Shown piece after piece: positions 1 to 8,175 of a stretch of DNA of 64,000 nt. Under the pieces are notes generated by a model that saw only the letters and a list, made by a program, of their open reading frames with translations, did not search any database and was not told where the DNA came from. This stretch comes from Pelomonas sp. SE-A7 (GTDB taxonomy: Bacteria; Pseudomonadota; Gammaproteobacteria; Burkholderiales; Burkholderiaceae_C). Where the stretch lies: the NCBI RefSeq assembly GCF_030345705.1, contig NZ_JAUASW010000002.1, forward strand, positions 248,001 to 312,000. Direction: 5' to 3'. The position numbers were made by a program, and so were the translations under genes. The first letter of the stretch is position 1, and the number at the start of each line of letters is the position of its first letter.

Positions 1-727
1 GCAGGCGCAGGAAGTCGGGATAGGAGCGCGCCTTCTGCCACGAGGCCCATAGCGTCGCCAGACCCGAGGCCTTGGGCTTGCTCAGGTCGGGCAAGGCGCG
101 TTCACGAAGCAGCAGGAAGGTCGGGATCGCCGCCACGGCGTAGACCACGGCCGTGATGTACATGGTGACCGGCACGAACTCGGTTGCTGGCTTGCCCTGC
201 GCCTGCGCGTGCAGCACATAGGCGAGGCTCAGTCCCAGCGAGAGCATGCCGCCGAAATAGCCGAACGCCCAGCCCCAGCCGGAGACGCGACCCAAGGCAT
301 CGCGCCGCGCGAGTTCCGGCAGGAAAGAGGCGATCAGCGATTCGCCGTAGGAGTAGCAGCAATTGGAAATCACGACGGCCATACCGGCAGCGACGATCTC
401 GCCGCGCCCGGCCAGGCCGAGGCCGATGGTGCTGACCACGCAGCCCGCCGTCGTCGCCAGCAGCAGCCGCTTCTTGGCTCCGTGGCGATCAGCGTAGGCG
501 CCCAGCACCGGCATGCTCAGCATCACGATCAGGCTCGAGAGCGCGATCAGCAAGGTCCAAAGTAGCGTGGCCGACGGGCTGTTCTCTGCGATCACGCCGA
601 CGAAGTACGCGTTGTAGACCGCGGTCAGGACGACCGTGGTGTAGCCCGAGTTGGCAAAGTCGTACATCGACCAGCCCAACACCTCGCGCTTGCGGACGCC
701 TTCGTTCAGCAGGTCCTGGTCGAACAT
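1..727 (-). CDS. MFS transporter, UMF1/Atg22-like, 3' end cut by window edge
   Basis: The reading frame runs leftward from an ATG at 727 and leaves the window without a stop, so only about 242 N-terminal residues are visible. The start reads MFDQDLLNEGVRKREVLGWS, followed by MYDFANSGYTTVVLTAVYNA, typical of the UMF1 (Atg22-like) branch of the major facilitator superfamily. Later segments include YGESLIASFLPELARRDALG and several hydrophobic helices. It should sit in the inner membrane; the substrate cannot be inferred. It is divergent from the amidohydrolase gene, with about 100 bp between start codons that must hold both promoters. Family assignment is fairly secure; function is open. Confidence 0.8.
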   Translation of the reverse strand, partial: MFDQDLLNEGVRKREVLGWSMYDFANSGYTTVVLTAVYNAYFVGVIAENSPSATLLWTLLIALSSLIVMLSMPVLGAYADRHGAKKRLLLATTAGCVVSTIGLGLAGRGEIVAAGMAVVISNCCYSYGESLIASFLPELARRDALGRVSGWGWAFGYFGGMLSLGLSLAYVLHAQAQGKPATEFVPVTMYITAVVYAVAAIPTFLLLRERALPDLSKPKASGLATLWASWQKARSYPDFLRL

Positions 728-825
728 TCCCACGCATCGCTCCTCGGCGCCCACCTGGCGCGGCCCGCAGTGTGGCACAGGCCAGTGACGCCTATCATCG
801 TGCGCCTGTCATCACGGAGAACCGC

Positions 826-2130
826 ATGTTGCTGTCGTCCAAGCCCCGCCTTCTTGCTGCCCTTGGGCTGGCGTTTCTAGCGACGGCCACACTGGCCGCC
901 GAGCCTCCGCTGGTGGCCATCAAGGCGGGCAGGCTGGTCGACGTGGAAGCCGGCCGTGTCTTGAACGACCAGGTCCTGCTGATCCAGGGCGACAAGATCA
1001 AGGCTGTCGGCCCGGCCGCGCAGACCCAAATTCCAAGCGGAGCCAGGCTCATCGACCTGAGTCGCAGCACCGTGCTGCCGGGGCTGATCGATGTCCACAC
1101 GCACCTGACTGCCGACGCGCAACTGCAGGGTTACAAGCAACTGGGAGTCTCGGACACCCGGGCCGCGCTCTACGGCGTGAGAGCTGCCAGACTGACGCTG
1201 ATGGCCGGCTTCACTACCGTCCGCAACGTGGGCGCCTCGGGGTTTGGTGACGTGGCCTTGCGAGATGCCATCAACGACGGCGACTTTCCCGGCCCACGCA
1301 TGCAGGTCTCGGCCTATGCCCTAGGCATCCAGGGCGGCCATTGCGACGACAACCTGCTGCCGCCCGACTACAAATTCACCGGACGCGGCGTGGCCGATGG
1401 CCCCTGGGCCGCACGTGCCAAGGTGCGGGAGATGGTCAAGTACGGCGCCGACCTGATCAAGATCTGCGCCACCGGCGGCGTGCTCAGCAAGGGCGATTCG
1501 CCGGGTGCCCTGCAGTACACACCTGAAGAGATGAAGGCCATCGTCGAGGAAGCTCACAAGCTGGGCCGCAAGGTGGCGGCCCATGCACACGGTGCCAGTG
1601 GCATCGTGGAGGCCATCAAGGCGGGGGTCGATTCGGTCGAGCATGTCAGCCTGCTGGATGACGAAGGGCTCAAGCTGGCCCTGGCCCGCGGTACCTATCT
1701 GGTCATGGACATCTACAACGATGACTACATCCTGCAGGAGGGCGAGAAGGCCGGCATCCTGCCTGAATCGCTGGAGAAGGAAAGGCAGATCGGCCAGCAG
1801 CAGCGCGACAGCTTCGCCAAGGCCTGGAAGGCCGGTGCCACCATGGCGTTCGGCAGCGATTCCGGCGTCTATCCGCACGGCGACAACGCCAAGCAATTCG
1901 CCTACATGGTCAAGTACGGCATGACGCCCATGCAGGCAATCCAGGCCGCGACCTTCAAGGCGGCCAAGCTGATGGGCTGGGACGCCCAGATCGGCAGTCT
2001 CAAGGCCGGCAAGCTGGCCGACCTGATCGCGGTCGATGGCGATCCATTGGCCGACGTAAATCGGCTGACGCAGGTCGACTTCGTGATGAAGGGCGGTGAG
2101 GTGGTCAGGGCGGGCGGCAGCCGACCCTGA
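826..2130 (+). CDS. secreted metal-dependent amidohydrolase
   Basis: A 434-residue amidohydrolase-superfamily enzyme of the imidazolonepropionase/Xaa-Pro dipeptidase-like type. A frame extends upstream to 772, but the ATG at 826 begins a clear signal peptide (MLLSSKPRLLAALG... cleaved near LAA-EPP) and is preceded by a GGAGA-like ribosome site, so I start there. The metal ligands are visible: HTH at residues 91-93, a candidate carboxylated Lys211 in DLIKICATGG, His252/His254 in AHAHG, His272 in VEHVS, and Asp344 in FGSDSG. A secreted or periplasmic hydrolase of a dipeptide, cyclic amide or ester is likely; the substrate is unknown. The short GGDEF gene follows 83 bp downstream. Confidence 0.85.
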   Translation: MLLSSKPRLLAALGLAFLATATLAAEPPLVAIKAGRLVDVEAGRVLNDQVLLIQGDKIKAVGPAAQTQIPSGARLIDLSRSTVLPGLIDVHTHLTADAQLQGYKQLGVSDTRAALYGVRAARLTLMAGFTTVRNVGASGFGDVALRDAINDGDFPGPRMQVSAYALGIQGGHCDDNLLPPDYKFTGRGVADGPWAARAKVREMVKYGADLIKICATGGVLSKGDSPGALQYTPEEMKAIVEEAHKLGRKVAAHAHGASGIVEAIKAGVDSVEHVSLLDDEGLKLALARGTYLVMDIYNDDYILQEGEKAGILPESLEKERQIGQQQRDSFAKAWKAGATMAFGSDSGVYPHGDNAKQFAYMVKYGMTPMQAIQAATFKAAKLMGWDAQIGSLKAGKLADLIAVDGDPLADVNRLTQVDFVMKGGEVVRAGGSRP

Positions 2131-2213
2131 AGCAGATACCGCGGGATATGGAGCATGTGCTGAGGTGCAGCGCATGACTAGCATGTGGCATCAACTATGC
2201 CGCCGGGAGCCTC

Positions 2214-2786
2214 ATGCCCATTGCACATGCTGACTTGCGAGCCGTGGCCGGCGTCCTGGATCGACAGGCCATGCGTCCGGCGCTCGAGGCGGTGGCGCAG
2301 GCCACTCGGGGCTCTGGCCGCTCACTGGCCCTGCTCACGCTGGACATCGACCACTTCAAAGACTACCAGGACGAGCACGGTCCAGCGCAGGCGCAGCAAG
2401 TACTGACCCAACTGGCAATGCTGTTGCAACAACTGCTCCCCCCTGGTGCGAGCCTGGCCTATATGGGCGCTGACGAATTCGTCGTGATCTTGCCCGAAAC
2501 CAGCCTGGCGGCCGCGGCCGAACTGGGTGAACGCCTGCGTGATCGGATTGCCAGTGCGCTGGCTCAGCTAGGCGGCTTGCGGCCATTGACGGCAACTGTG
2601 GGTGTCGCAGCAAGCCCGCCCAACCAGGGCTGGCAGGCCAACACTCTTTTGGCCCTGGCCGACGCCCGAATGACCTTTGCCAAACGACGCCTGCTGCCAC
2701 ACCACAACCTGGTCTGGGCCGGAACGCTGCCGTCCGATTGGTATTTGCGCCTGGAAGTGCAAGCCGGCGTTTGGCCGAGCCTCTGA
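2214..2786 (+). CDS. stand-alone degenerate GGDEF-domain protein
   Basis: This 190-residue protein is almost entirely one GGDEF (diguanylate cyclase) domain. The metal-site segment LTLDIDHFKDYQDEHG is at residues 41-56. The signature reads GADEF at 85-89, so the second glycine of GGDEF is alanine. The C-terminal ADARMTFAKRR replaces the usual AD.ALY.AK segment. I see no RxxD inhibitory site and no sensory, transmembrane or PAS domain. Canonical cyclases tolerate few changes in the signature loop, so the protein may be weakly active, inactive, or a GTP or c-di-GMP binding module; that is inference. No start codon before 2214 gives better domain coverage. Confidence 0.75.
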   Translation: MPIAHADLRAVAGVLDRQAMRPALEAVAQATRGSGRSLALLTLDIDHFKDYQDEHGPAQAQQVLTQLAMLLQQLLPPGASLAYMGADEFVVILPETSLAAAAELGERLRDRIASALAQLGGLRPLTATVGVAASPPNQGWQANTLLALADARMTFAKRRLLPHHNLVWAGTLPSDWYLRLEVQAGVWPSL

Positions 2787-2813
2787 ACCTAGCGGTTCGA
2801 TTCACGCGCGCTT

Positions 2814-2902
2814 TGGTGCCCAGGACGGGACTCGAACCCGTACGCCCCTCTCGAGGCCGCGGATTTTAAGTCCGCTGCGTCTACCAATTTCACCACCCGG
2901 GC
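2814..2902 (-). tRNA. tRNA-Leu (anticodon TAA)
   Basis: Read on the minus strand, an 89-nt cloverleaf starts GCCCGGG and ends CCTGGGCACCA with an encoded CCA. The D-arm contains TGGTAGACGC, there is a long variable arm as expected for Leu, the T-loop has GTTCGAGTC, and the anticodon loop carries TAA (reads UUA). It is the last member of a five-tRNA cluster and is separated from the others by an intrinsic terminator, so it probably has its own promoter. Confidence 0.95.
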
Positions 2903-2943
2903 GCTGGCGCCAAGCCTGCGGATTATGGCCGCCACCACCAACG

Positions 2944-2974
2944 AAAAAGGGAAGCCGACTGGCTTCCCTTTTTT
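2944..2974 (-). terminator. intrinsic terminator after the tRNA-Gly/Cys cluster
   Basis: A 13-bp stem, with arms at 2944-2956 and 2961-2973, closes a 4-nt GACT loop. Because the stem ends in A and T runs it works as a terminator in both directions. For the minus-strand tRNAs it lies 8 nt beyond the 3' end of the first tRNA-Gly. Confidence 0.85.
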
Positions 2975-2982
2975 CTTCCAAC

Positions 2983-3058
2983 TGGAGCGGGTAACGAGGC
3001 TCGAACTCGTGACCTCAACCTTGGCAAGGTTGCGCTCTACCAACTGAGCTACACCCGC
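2983..3058 (-). tRNA. tRNA-Gly (anticodon GCC), copy 1
   Basis: A 76-nt cloverleaf on the minus strand from GCGGGTGTAGCTCAG to the encoded CCA, with anticodon GCC in a TTGCCAA loop and a T-loop GTTCGAA. It is identical to copy 2 (3106-3181) throughout. Confidence 0.97.
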
Positions 3059-3105
3059 ATTTCTCTCTGGCTTGGTGAACCAGAGACCGGCGCGAACCGG
3101 GATCT

Positions 3106-3181
3106 TGGAGCGGGTAACGAGGCTCGAACTCGTGACCTCAACCTTGGCAAGGTTGCGCTCTACCAACTGAGCTACACCCGC
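3106..3181 (-). tRNA. tRNA-Gly (anticodon GCC), copy 2
   Basis: Same 76-nt sequence as copy 1, with encoded CCA. The 47-nt spacer to copy 1 contains a small inverted repeat (TCTCTGG at 3064-3070, CCAGAGA at 3080-3086) that could help processing of a shared precursor. Confidence 0.97.
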
Positions 3182-3189
3182 ATGTTTTC

Positions 3190-3263
3190 TGGAGGCGCGG
3201 GCCGGAGTCGAACCGACCTACACGGATTTGCAATCCGGTGCATAACCGCTTTGCTACCGCGCC
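3190..3263 (-). tRNA. tRNA-Cys (anticodon GCA)
   Basis: A 74-nt cloverleaf on the minus strand starting GGCGCGGTAGCAAAG and ending in CCA. The anticodon loop TTGCAAA carries GCA, and the discriminator base is U, the Cys identity element. Only 8 nt separate it from tRNA-Gly copy 2, so the two are surely co-transcribed. Confidence 0.96.
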
Positions 3264-3310
3264 GAAGAAACCATCAATTCATTACCGGCCTTTGGTGCTG
3301 CCGATAAAAA

Positions 3311-3330
3311 TGGGAAGCCTGGGCTTCCCA
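3311..3330 (-). terminator. intrinsic terminator after tRNA-Gly copy 3
   Basis: A tight inverted repeat TGGGAAGCC/GGCTTCCCA is followed on the minus strand by TTTTTA. It lies 9 nt past the 3' end of tRNA-Gly copy 3 and should separate it, at least partly, from the Cys-Gly-Gly group. The stem core GGGAAGCC is the same as in the terminator at 2944-2974. Confidence 0.75.
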
Positions 3331-3339
3331 TCATGTGCC

Positions 3340-3415
3340 TGGAGCGGGTAACGAGGCTCGAACTCGTGACCTCGACCTTGGCAAGGTCGCGCTCTACCAA
3401 CTGAGCTACACCCGC
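3340..3415 (-). tRNA. tRNA-Gly (anticodon GCC), copy 3
   Basis: A 76-nt tRNA-Gly that differs from copies 1 and 2 only at one anticodon-stem pair: positions 28 and 42 are G-C here and A-U in the other copies, a compensatory change. It lies 117 bp past the lon stop codon. Confidence 0.97.
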
Positions 3416-3532
3416 ATAGTTTCAACACACTGCTCGCTGGACTTTAGGTCCTGCGCCGTCTGCGCTGAAGCAGCTATTCTATACCGAATTTCTCTACTCG
3501 TGCAAGGCTCTTCCGTCTTGCACGAGTCAGGT

Positions 3533-5944
3533 TCAGTGAGTCGCCGTCGGCGGTGCCACCACTGCAGTTTCTGCCTTGGCGGCAACGGCCGGCTCCTCGT
3601 CCGGCAACGGCACGGGGTTCGATTCGAGCGCAACTTCGAGCACCCGGTCGATCCAGCGCACCGGCACGATCTCGAGCTGGTTCTTCACGTTCTCCGGAAT
3701 GTCCTGCAGATCCTTGACGTTCTCTTCCGGGATCATCACGGTCTTGATGCCGCCGCGGTGAGCCGCGAGCAGCTTTTCCTTCAGGCCACCGATGGCGGTG
3801 ACTTCACCACGCAGCGTGATTTCGCCGGTCATCGCCACGTCTGCGCGAACCGGGATGCCGGTCAGGGCCGAAACGAAGGCGGTCGTCATCGCGGCACCAG
3901 CACTCGGGCCGTCCTTGGGCGTAGCGCCATCCGGCACGTGGACGTGCACGTCGCGCTTCTCAAAAGCCTCGTCCTTGATACCCAGGCGACGGGCTCGCGA
4001 ACGAACCACGGTGCGCGCGGCCTCGACCGATTCCTTCATCACGTCGCCCAGCGAGCCGGTACGGATGATGTTGCCCTTGCCGGGCATGGCCGTAGCTTCG
4101 ATGGTCAACAGATCGCCACCGACTTCCGTCCAGGCCAGGCCGACAACCTGACCAACCTGGTTGGTCTTCTCGGCACGGCCGAAGTCGTACTTGCGTACGC
4201 CCAGGAAGTCGTTGAGGTTTTCCTCGTGCACCACGACCTGGCCTTGGTAGGTCTTGAGCGCCAGGCCCTTGACCACCTTGCGGCAGATCTTGGAGATCTC
4301 ACGCTCCAGCGAACGCACGCCAGCTTCCCGCGTGTAGTAGCGGATAATGCCGCGGATGGCCGACTCGGTGACGTCCATCTCGTCGTCCTTGACGCCATTG
4401 TTCTTGCGCTGTTTGGGCAGCAAGTAGCGCTGGGCGATGTTGACCTTCTCGTCTTCGGTGTAACCCGACAGACGAATCACCTCCATCCGATCCAGCAGGG
4501 CCGGTGGAATGTTCAGCGAGTTCGAGGTGGCCACAAACATTACATCGCTGAGGTCGAAGTCGACCTCGATGTAGTGGTCACCAAAGGTGTGGTTCTGCTC
4601 GGGATCCAGCACTTCCAGCAGAGCCGATGACGGGTCTCCACGGAAGTCCATGCCCAGCTTGTCGATCTCGTCGAGCAGGAACAGCGGATTGCGCGTACCC
4701 ACCTTGGACAGCGACTGCAGCACCTTGCCCGGCATGGAGCCGATGTAGGTGCGACGGTGACCGCGGATCTCAGCTTCGTCACGCACACCACCCAGAGCCA
4801 TGCGGACGAACTTGCGGCCGGTGGCGCGCGCCACCGACTGGCCGAGCGAGGTCTTACCGACGCCCGGAGGGCCGACCAGGCACAGGATGGGCGCCTTGAC
4901 CTTGTCGACGCGCGCCTGCACCGCAAGATATTCAAGGATGCGGTCCTTGACCTTGTCGAGGCCGTAATGGTCTTCGTTCAGCACTTCCTCGGCATGGCCC
5001 AGGTCATGCTTGATCTTGGTCTTCTTGCTCCAGGGCAGGCCGACCAGGGTGTCGATGTAGTTGCGCACCACAGTGGCTTCAGCCGACATCGGCGACATCA
5101 GCTTGAGCTTCTTCAGCTCGGCCTCGGCCTTCTTGCGCGCTTCCTTGGGCATGCGCGCGGCCTGGATCTTCTTGTCCAGCTCTTCCAGGTCGGCGCCTTC
5201 TTCGCCGTCGCCCAGCTCCTTCTGGATGGCCTTGACCTGCTCGTTCAGGTAGTACTCGCGCTGGCTCTTCTCCATCTGGCGCTTGACGCGGCCACGGATG
5301 CGCTTTTCCACCTGCAGGATGTCGACTTCATGCTCGAGCAGATCCAGCAGCTTCTCCAGCCGCTTGGACACTTCGGACAGATCAAGCACCGCCTGCTTGG
5401 CGTCCAGCTTCAGCGGCAGATGCGCGGCGATGGTGTCAGCCAGCCGACCGGCATCGTCGATACCGGCAATCGAGGTCAGGATCTCGGGCGGGATCTTCTT
5501 GTTAAGCTTGACGTATTGGTCAAATTGCTGAGTCACCGCGCGACGCAGCGCCTCGACTTCGGGTTTGGTGTCGGCCTCGGGCGGGATAGGCAGCACGACG
5601 GCGCTGAAATGCTCCTCGCCATCGGTGATCTCCTGCGTGCTGGCGCGTTGCAGGCCTTCCACCAGCACCTTCACCGTGCCATCAGGCAGCTTGAGCATCT
5701 GCAGGATGCTTGAGACGCAGCCGACCTCGAACATGTCTTCGGGCTTGGGCTCGTCCTTGCCGGCGGCTTTCTGGGCCACCAGCATGATCTGGCGGCCGGC
5801 TTCCATCGCCGCTTCCAGGGCCTTGATGGACTTGGGGCGGCCGACGAACAGCGGAATCACCATGTGCGGGAACACCACCACGTCTCGCAGCGGCAGCAGC
5901 GGCAGGGTGATGGGTTCGGCGGGCAGAACGGGATGACCGGACAT
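3533..5944 (-). CDS. lon: ATP-dependent Lon protease
   Basis: Lon is a cytosolic AAA+ serine protease that degrades misfolded and regulatory proteins. The 803-residue length is normal. The N-terminal LON substrate domain begins LPLLPLRDVVVFP; Walker A GPPGVGKT is at 358-365 and Walker B LFLLDEID at 421-428; the catalytic dyad is Ser681 in KDGPSAG and Lys724 in GGLKEKLLAAHRGG. The ATG at 5944 is preceded by a purine-rich GAGAGG site. It is the last gene of the tig-clpP-clpX-lon order, about 100 bp behind clpX, and a hairpin sits in that gap, so its level may be set separately from the genes upstream. Confidence 0.98.
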   Translation of the reverse strand: MSGHPVLPAEPITLPLLPLRDVVVFPHMVIPLFVGRPKSIKALEAAMEAGRQIMLVAQKAAGKDEPKPEDMFEVGCVSSILQMLKLPDGTVKVLVEGLQRASTQEITDGEEHFSAVVLPIPPEADTKPEVEALRRAVTQQFDQYVKLNKKIPPEILTSIAGIDDAGRLADTIAAHLPLKLDAKQAVLDLSEVSKRLEKLLDLLEHEVDILQVEKRIRGRVKRQMEKSQREYYLNEQVKAIQKELGDGEEGADLEELDKKIQAARMPKEARKKAEAELKKLKLMSPMSAEATVVRNYIDTLVGLPWSKKTKIKHDLGHAEEVLNEDHYGLDKVKDRILEYLAVQARVDKVKAPILCLVGPPGVGKTSLGQSVARATGRKFVRMALGGVRDEAEIRGHRRTYIGSMPGKVLQSLSKVGTRNPLFLLDEIDKLGMDFRGDPSSALLEVLDPEQNHTFGDHYIEVDFDLSDVMFVATSNSLNIPPALLDRMEVIRLSGYTEDEKVNIAQRYLLPKQRKNNGVKDDEMDVTESAIRGIIRYYTREAGVRSLEREISKICRKVVKGLALKTYQGQVVVHEENLNDFLGVRKYDFGRAEKTNQVGQVVGLAWTEVGGDLLTIEATAMPGKGNIIRTGSLGDVMKESVEAARTVVRSRARRLGIKDEAFEKRDVHVHVPDGATPKDGPSAGAAMTTAFVSALTGIPVRADVAMTGEITLRGEVTAIGGLKEKLLAAHRGGIKTVMIPEENVKDLQDIPENVKNQLEIVPVRWIDRVLEVALESNPVPLPDEEPAVAAKAETAVVAPPTATH

Positions 5945-5957
5945 GAAAACCTCTCTT

Positions 5958-5982
5958 TCTCAGGCCGATCTATGGCCTGAGA
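5958..5982 (-). other. hairpin in the clpX-lon gap
   Basis: Inverted repeat with arms at 5958-5966 and 5974-5982 and a 7-nt loop, ending just before the lon ribosome site. There is no T-run beyond it in the minus direction, so it is not a standard terminator. It could be a processing or stability element, or modulate lon translation. Confidence 0.5.
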
Positions 5983-6042
5983 GAACAATTGCAAGGCGCT
6001 GCTTGGGCGGGCGGCGGTGGGCGGCTTTCAATGCGGCTGGTG

Positions 6043-7314
6043 TCAGGCGCTGGCCTTCGACTCACGATAGACCAGCAGGGGCTTGGCATCCTCCTCGATG
6101 TTGTGCTCGTCCAGGACAACCTTGGCCACGCCATCAAGGGCGGGCAACTCGAACATGGTGTCGATCAGCGCATGCTCCATGATGGAGCGCAGACCGCGGG
6201 CACCGGTCTTGCGAGCCAACGCCTTGCGCGCAATCGCACCCAAAGCCGATGGCCGGACCTCAAGCTCCACACCGTCCATAGAGAACAAGTGCTGGTACTG
6301 CTTCAGCAAGGCGTTCTTGGGCTCGGTGAGGATCTGCACCAGGGCGTCTTCCGTCAGCTCGCCCAGCGTGGCGACCACCGGCAGGCGGCCGACCAGTTCG
6401 GGAATCAGGCCGAACTTGATCAAGTCCTCAGGCTCGACTTCGCGGAACACTTCGGAGACGCGACGCTCGCTCTTGCTCGTGACCGAAGCGCTGAAGCCGA
6501 TGCCGGACTTCTCTGAACGGTTCTGGATCACCTTCTCCAGGCCATCGAAAGCACCGCCGCAGATGAACAGGATGTTGGTCGTGTCGATCTGCAGGAAGTC
6601 TTGATTGGGATGCTTGCGTCCCCCCTGAGGCGGCACCGAAGCCATCGTACCTTCGACCAGCTTCAGCAGGGCCTGCTGCACGCCCTCACCCGACACATCG
6701 CGGGTGATCGAGGGGTTGTCGGCCTTGCGTGAGATCTTGTCGATTTCGTCGATATAGACGATGCCGCGCTGGGCACGCTCGACGTCGTAATTGCAGTTCT
6801 GCAGCAGCTTCTGGATGATGTTCTCGACATCCTCGCCCACGTAGCCCGCCTCGGTCAGCGTGGTCGCATCGGCGATCACGAAAGGCACATTGAGCAGGCG
6901 TGCCAGCGTCTGGGCCAGCAACGTCTTGCCCGAGCCCGTCGGACCAATCAGCAGGATGTTGCTCTTGGACAGCTCAATGCCGTCCTTGGCGCCGCCACCG
7001 GTCATGTGACGCAGCCGCTTGTAGTGGTTGTAGACCGCCACCGACAAGGTTCGCTTGGCCACATCCTGGCCGATCACGTAGTTGTCCAGGCTGGCCTTGA
7101 TCTCGCTGGGCACCGGCAGATCGGACTTGCTGGCGCGGGCCTGCGGAGCCTCGGTCGGCGTTTCGTCGCGGATGATGTCGTTGCACAGCTCGATGCATTC
7201 ATCGCAGATGAACACCGAGGGGCCTGCGATCAGCTTCTTCACCTCATGCTGGCTCTTGCCGCAGAAGGAGCAGTACAGAACCTTTTCGCTGGAATTGCCT
7301 TTTTTCTCGGCCAT
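6043..7314 (-). CDS. clpX: ClpX, ATPase and unfoldase subunit of ClpXP
   Basis: ClpX unfolds tagged substrates and threads them into ClpP. The start at 7314 gives MAEKKGNSSEKVLYCSFCGK and 423 residues, the conserved family start; a TTG five codons upstream (7329) is a less likely alternative. The N-terminal zinc domain has Cys15, Cys18, Cys37 and Cys40. Walker A GPTGSGKT is at 124-131, Walker B IVYIDEIDK follows, and the IGF loop that docks on ClpP is present in KSGIGFSASV. It lies between clpP and lon on the same strand. A perfect hairpin in the clpP-clpX gap may tune its expression. Confidence 0.98.
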   Translation of the reverse strand: MAEKKGNSSEKVLYCSFCGKSQHEVKKLIAGPSVFICDECIELCNDIIRDETPTEAPQARASKSDLPVPSEIKASLDNYVIGQDVAKRTLSVAVYNHYKRLRHMTGGGAKDGIELSKSNILLIGPTGSGKTLLAQTLARLLNVPFVIADATTLTEAGYVGEDVENIIQKLLQNCNYDVERAQRGIVYIDEIDKISRKADNPSITRDVSGEGVQQALLKLVEGTMASVPPQGGRKHPNQDFLQIDTTNILFICGGAFDGLEKVIQNRSEKSGIGFSASVTSKSERRVSEVFREVEPEDLIKFGLIPELVGRLPVVATLGELTEDALVQILTEPKNALLKQYQHLFSMDGVELEVRPSALGAIARKALARKTGARGLRSIMEHALIDTMFELPALDGVAKVVLDEHNIEEDAKPLLVYRESKASA

Positions 7315-7376
7315 GGATTCGCTCGACAAACTTCAGGCGCGGGTCGCCTGAACTGATGATAGTTCAAATGAGAAGA

Positions 7377-7400
7377 GGGCCCTTTTTCGGAAAAGGGCCC
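7377..7400 (-). other. perfect 10-bp hairpin in the clpP-clpX gap
   Basis: Arms GGGCCCTTTT (7377-7386) and AAAAGGGCCC (7391-7400) pair perfectly around a 4-nt loop. No T-run follows on the minus strand, but the stem itself holds A-T runs. It may be a partial terminator or RNase barrier that sets the ClpP:ClpX ratio. Confidence 0.6.
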
Positions 7401-7436
7401 CTTGGCGGCACCAGTTGGCACCGGTTGTCGCTTTGA

Positions 7437-8045
7437 TCAGGGGCGCTTGCTGATCACCTGGTCGATCAGGCCGTAGCCTGCGGCCTCGTCGGCGGACATG
7501 AAATAGTCGCGCTCGGTGTCGGCCTGGATCTTTTCCAGCGGCTGGCCGCTGCGCTCCGCCAGGATCTTGTTCAGCTGGTCACGGGTCTTGAGGATCTCGC
7601 GGGCGTGGATCTCGATGTCCGTGGCCTGGCCCTGTGCACCGCCCAGCGGCTGGTGGATCATGATCTTGGAGTTCGGCAGCGCAAAACGCTTGCCCTTGGC
7701 CCCAGCCGCCAGCAGGAAGGCGCCCATGCTGGCCGCCATGCCCATGCACAGGGTCGAGACCTGGGGCTTGATGAAGTTCATCGTGTCGAAGATCGACATG
7801 CCGGCCGAAACACTGCCACCCGGCGAGTTGATGTACAGGTTGATGTCCTTGTCCGGGTTCTCGCTCTCCAGGAAGAGCAGCTGGGCAACGACCAGGTTGG
7901 CAACGGCATCATTGACCGGGCCGACCAGGAAGATCACTCGCTCGCGCAGCAGACGGCTGTAGATGTCGTAGGCGCGCTCACCGCGGCCCGACTGTTCGAT
8001 GACGATGGGCACCATGCCCAGGTTGCTTGTCTCAAGCGCGCTCAT
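7437..8045 (-). CDS. clpP: ClpP, ATP-dependent Clp protease proteolytic subunit
   Basis: ClpP forms the double-ring serine protease chamber used with ClpX. The frame is open up to 8123, but the ATG at 8045 gives the conserved start MSALETSNLGMVPIVIEQSG, has a GAGGA site 8 nt upstream and yields the usual 202 residues. The catalytic triad is Ser106 in GMAASMGAF, His131 in IMIHQPLGG and Asp180 in TERDYF. The first residues before MVP probably form the propeptide region. It follows tig, with a hairpin in the gap, and precedes clpX. Confidence 0.98.
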   Translation of the reverse strand: MSALETSNLGMVPIVIEQSGRGERAYDIYSRLLRERVIFLVGPVNDAVANLVVAQLLFLESENPDKDINLYINSPGGSVSAGMSIFDTMNFIKPQVSTLCMGMAASMGAFLLAAGAKGKRFALPNSKIMIHQPLGGAQGQATDIEIHAREILKTRDQLNKILAERSGQPLEKIQADTERDYFMSADEAAGYGLIDQVISKRP

Positions 8046-8120
8046 GCAGCAAATCCTCGAATAAGAAACATTGCGTGTCCGGCGATTATGTCCGCTCGCC
8101 GACGGACCCGCCGGAAACGA

Positions 8121-8153
8121 CAAGGGCGCCGGCCTTGCGGCACGGCGCCCTTG
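8121..8153 (-). other. hairpin in the tig-clpP gap
   Basis: An 11-bp perfect inverted repeat CAAGGGCGCCG/CGGCGCCCTTG with an 11-nt loop lies 22 nt past the tig stop codon. It lacks a T-run and is probably a processing or stability element rather than a full terminator. Confidence 0.5.
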
Positions 8154-8175
8154 GTGGGCACTACCCGGCGGGCAA

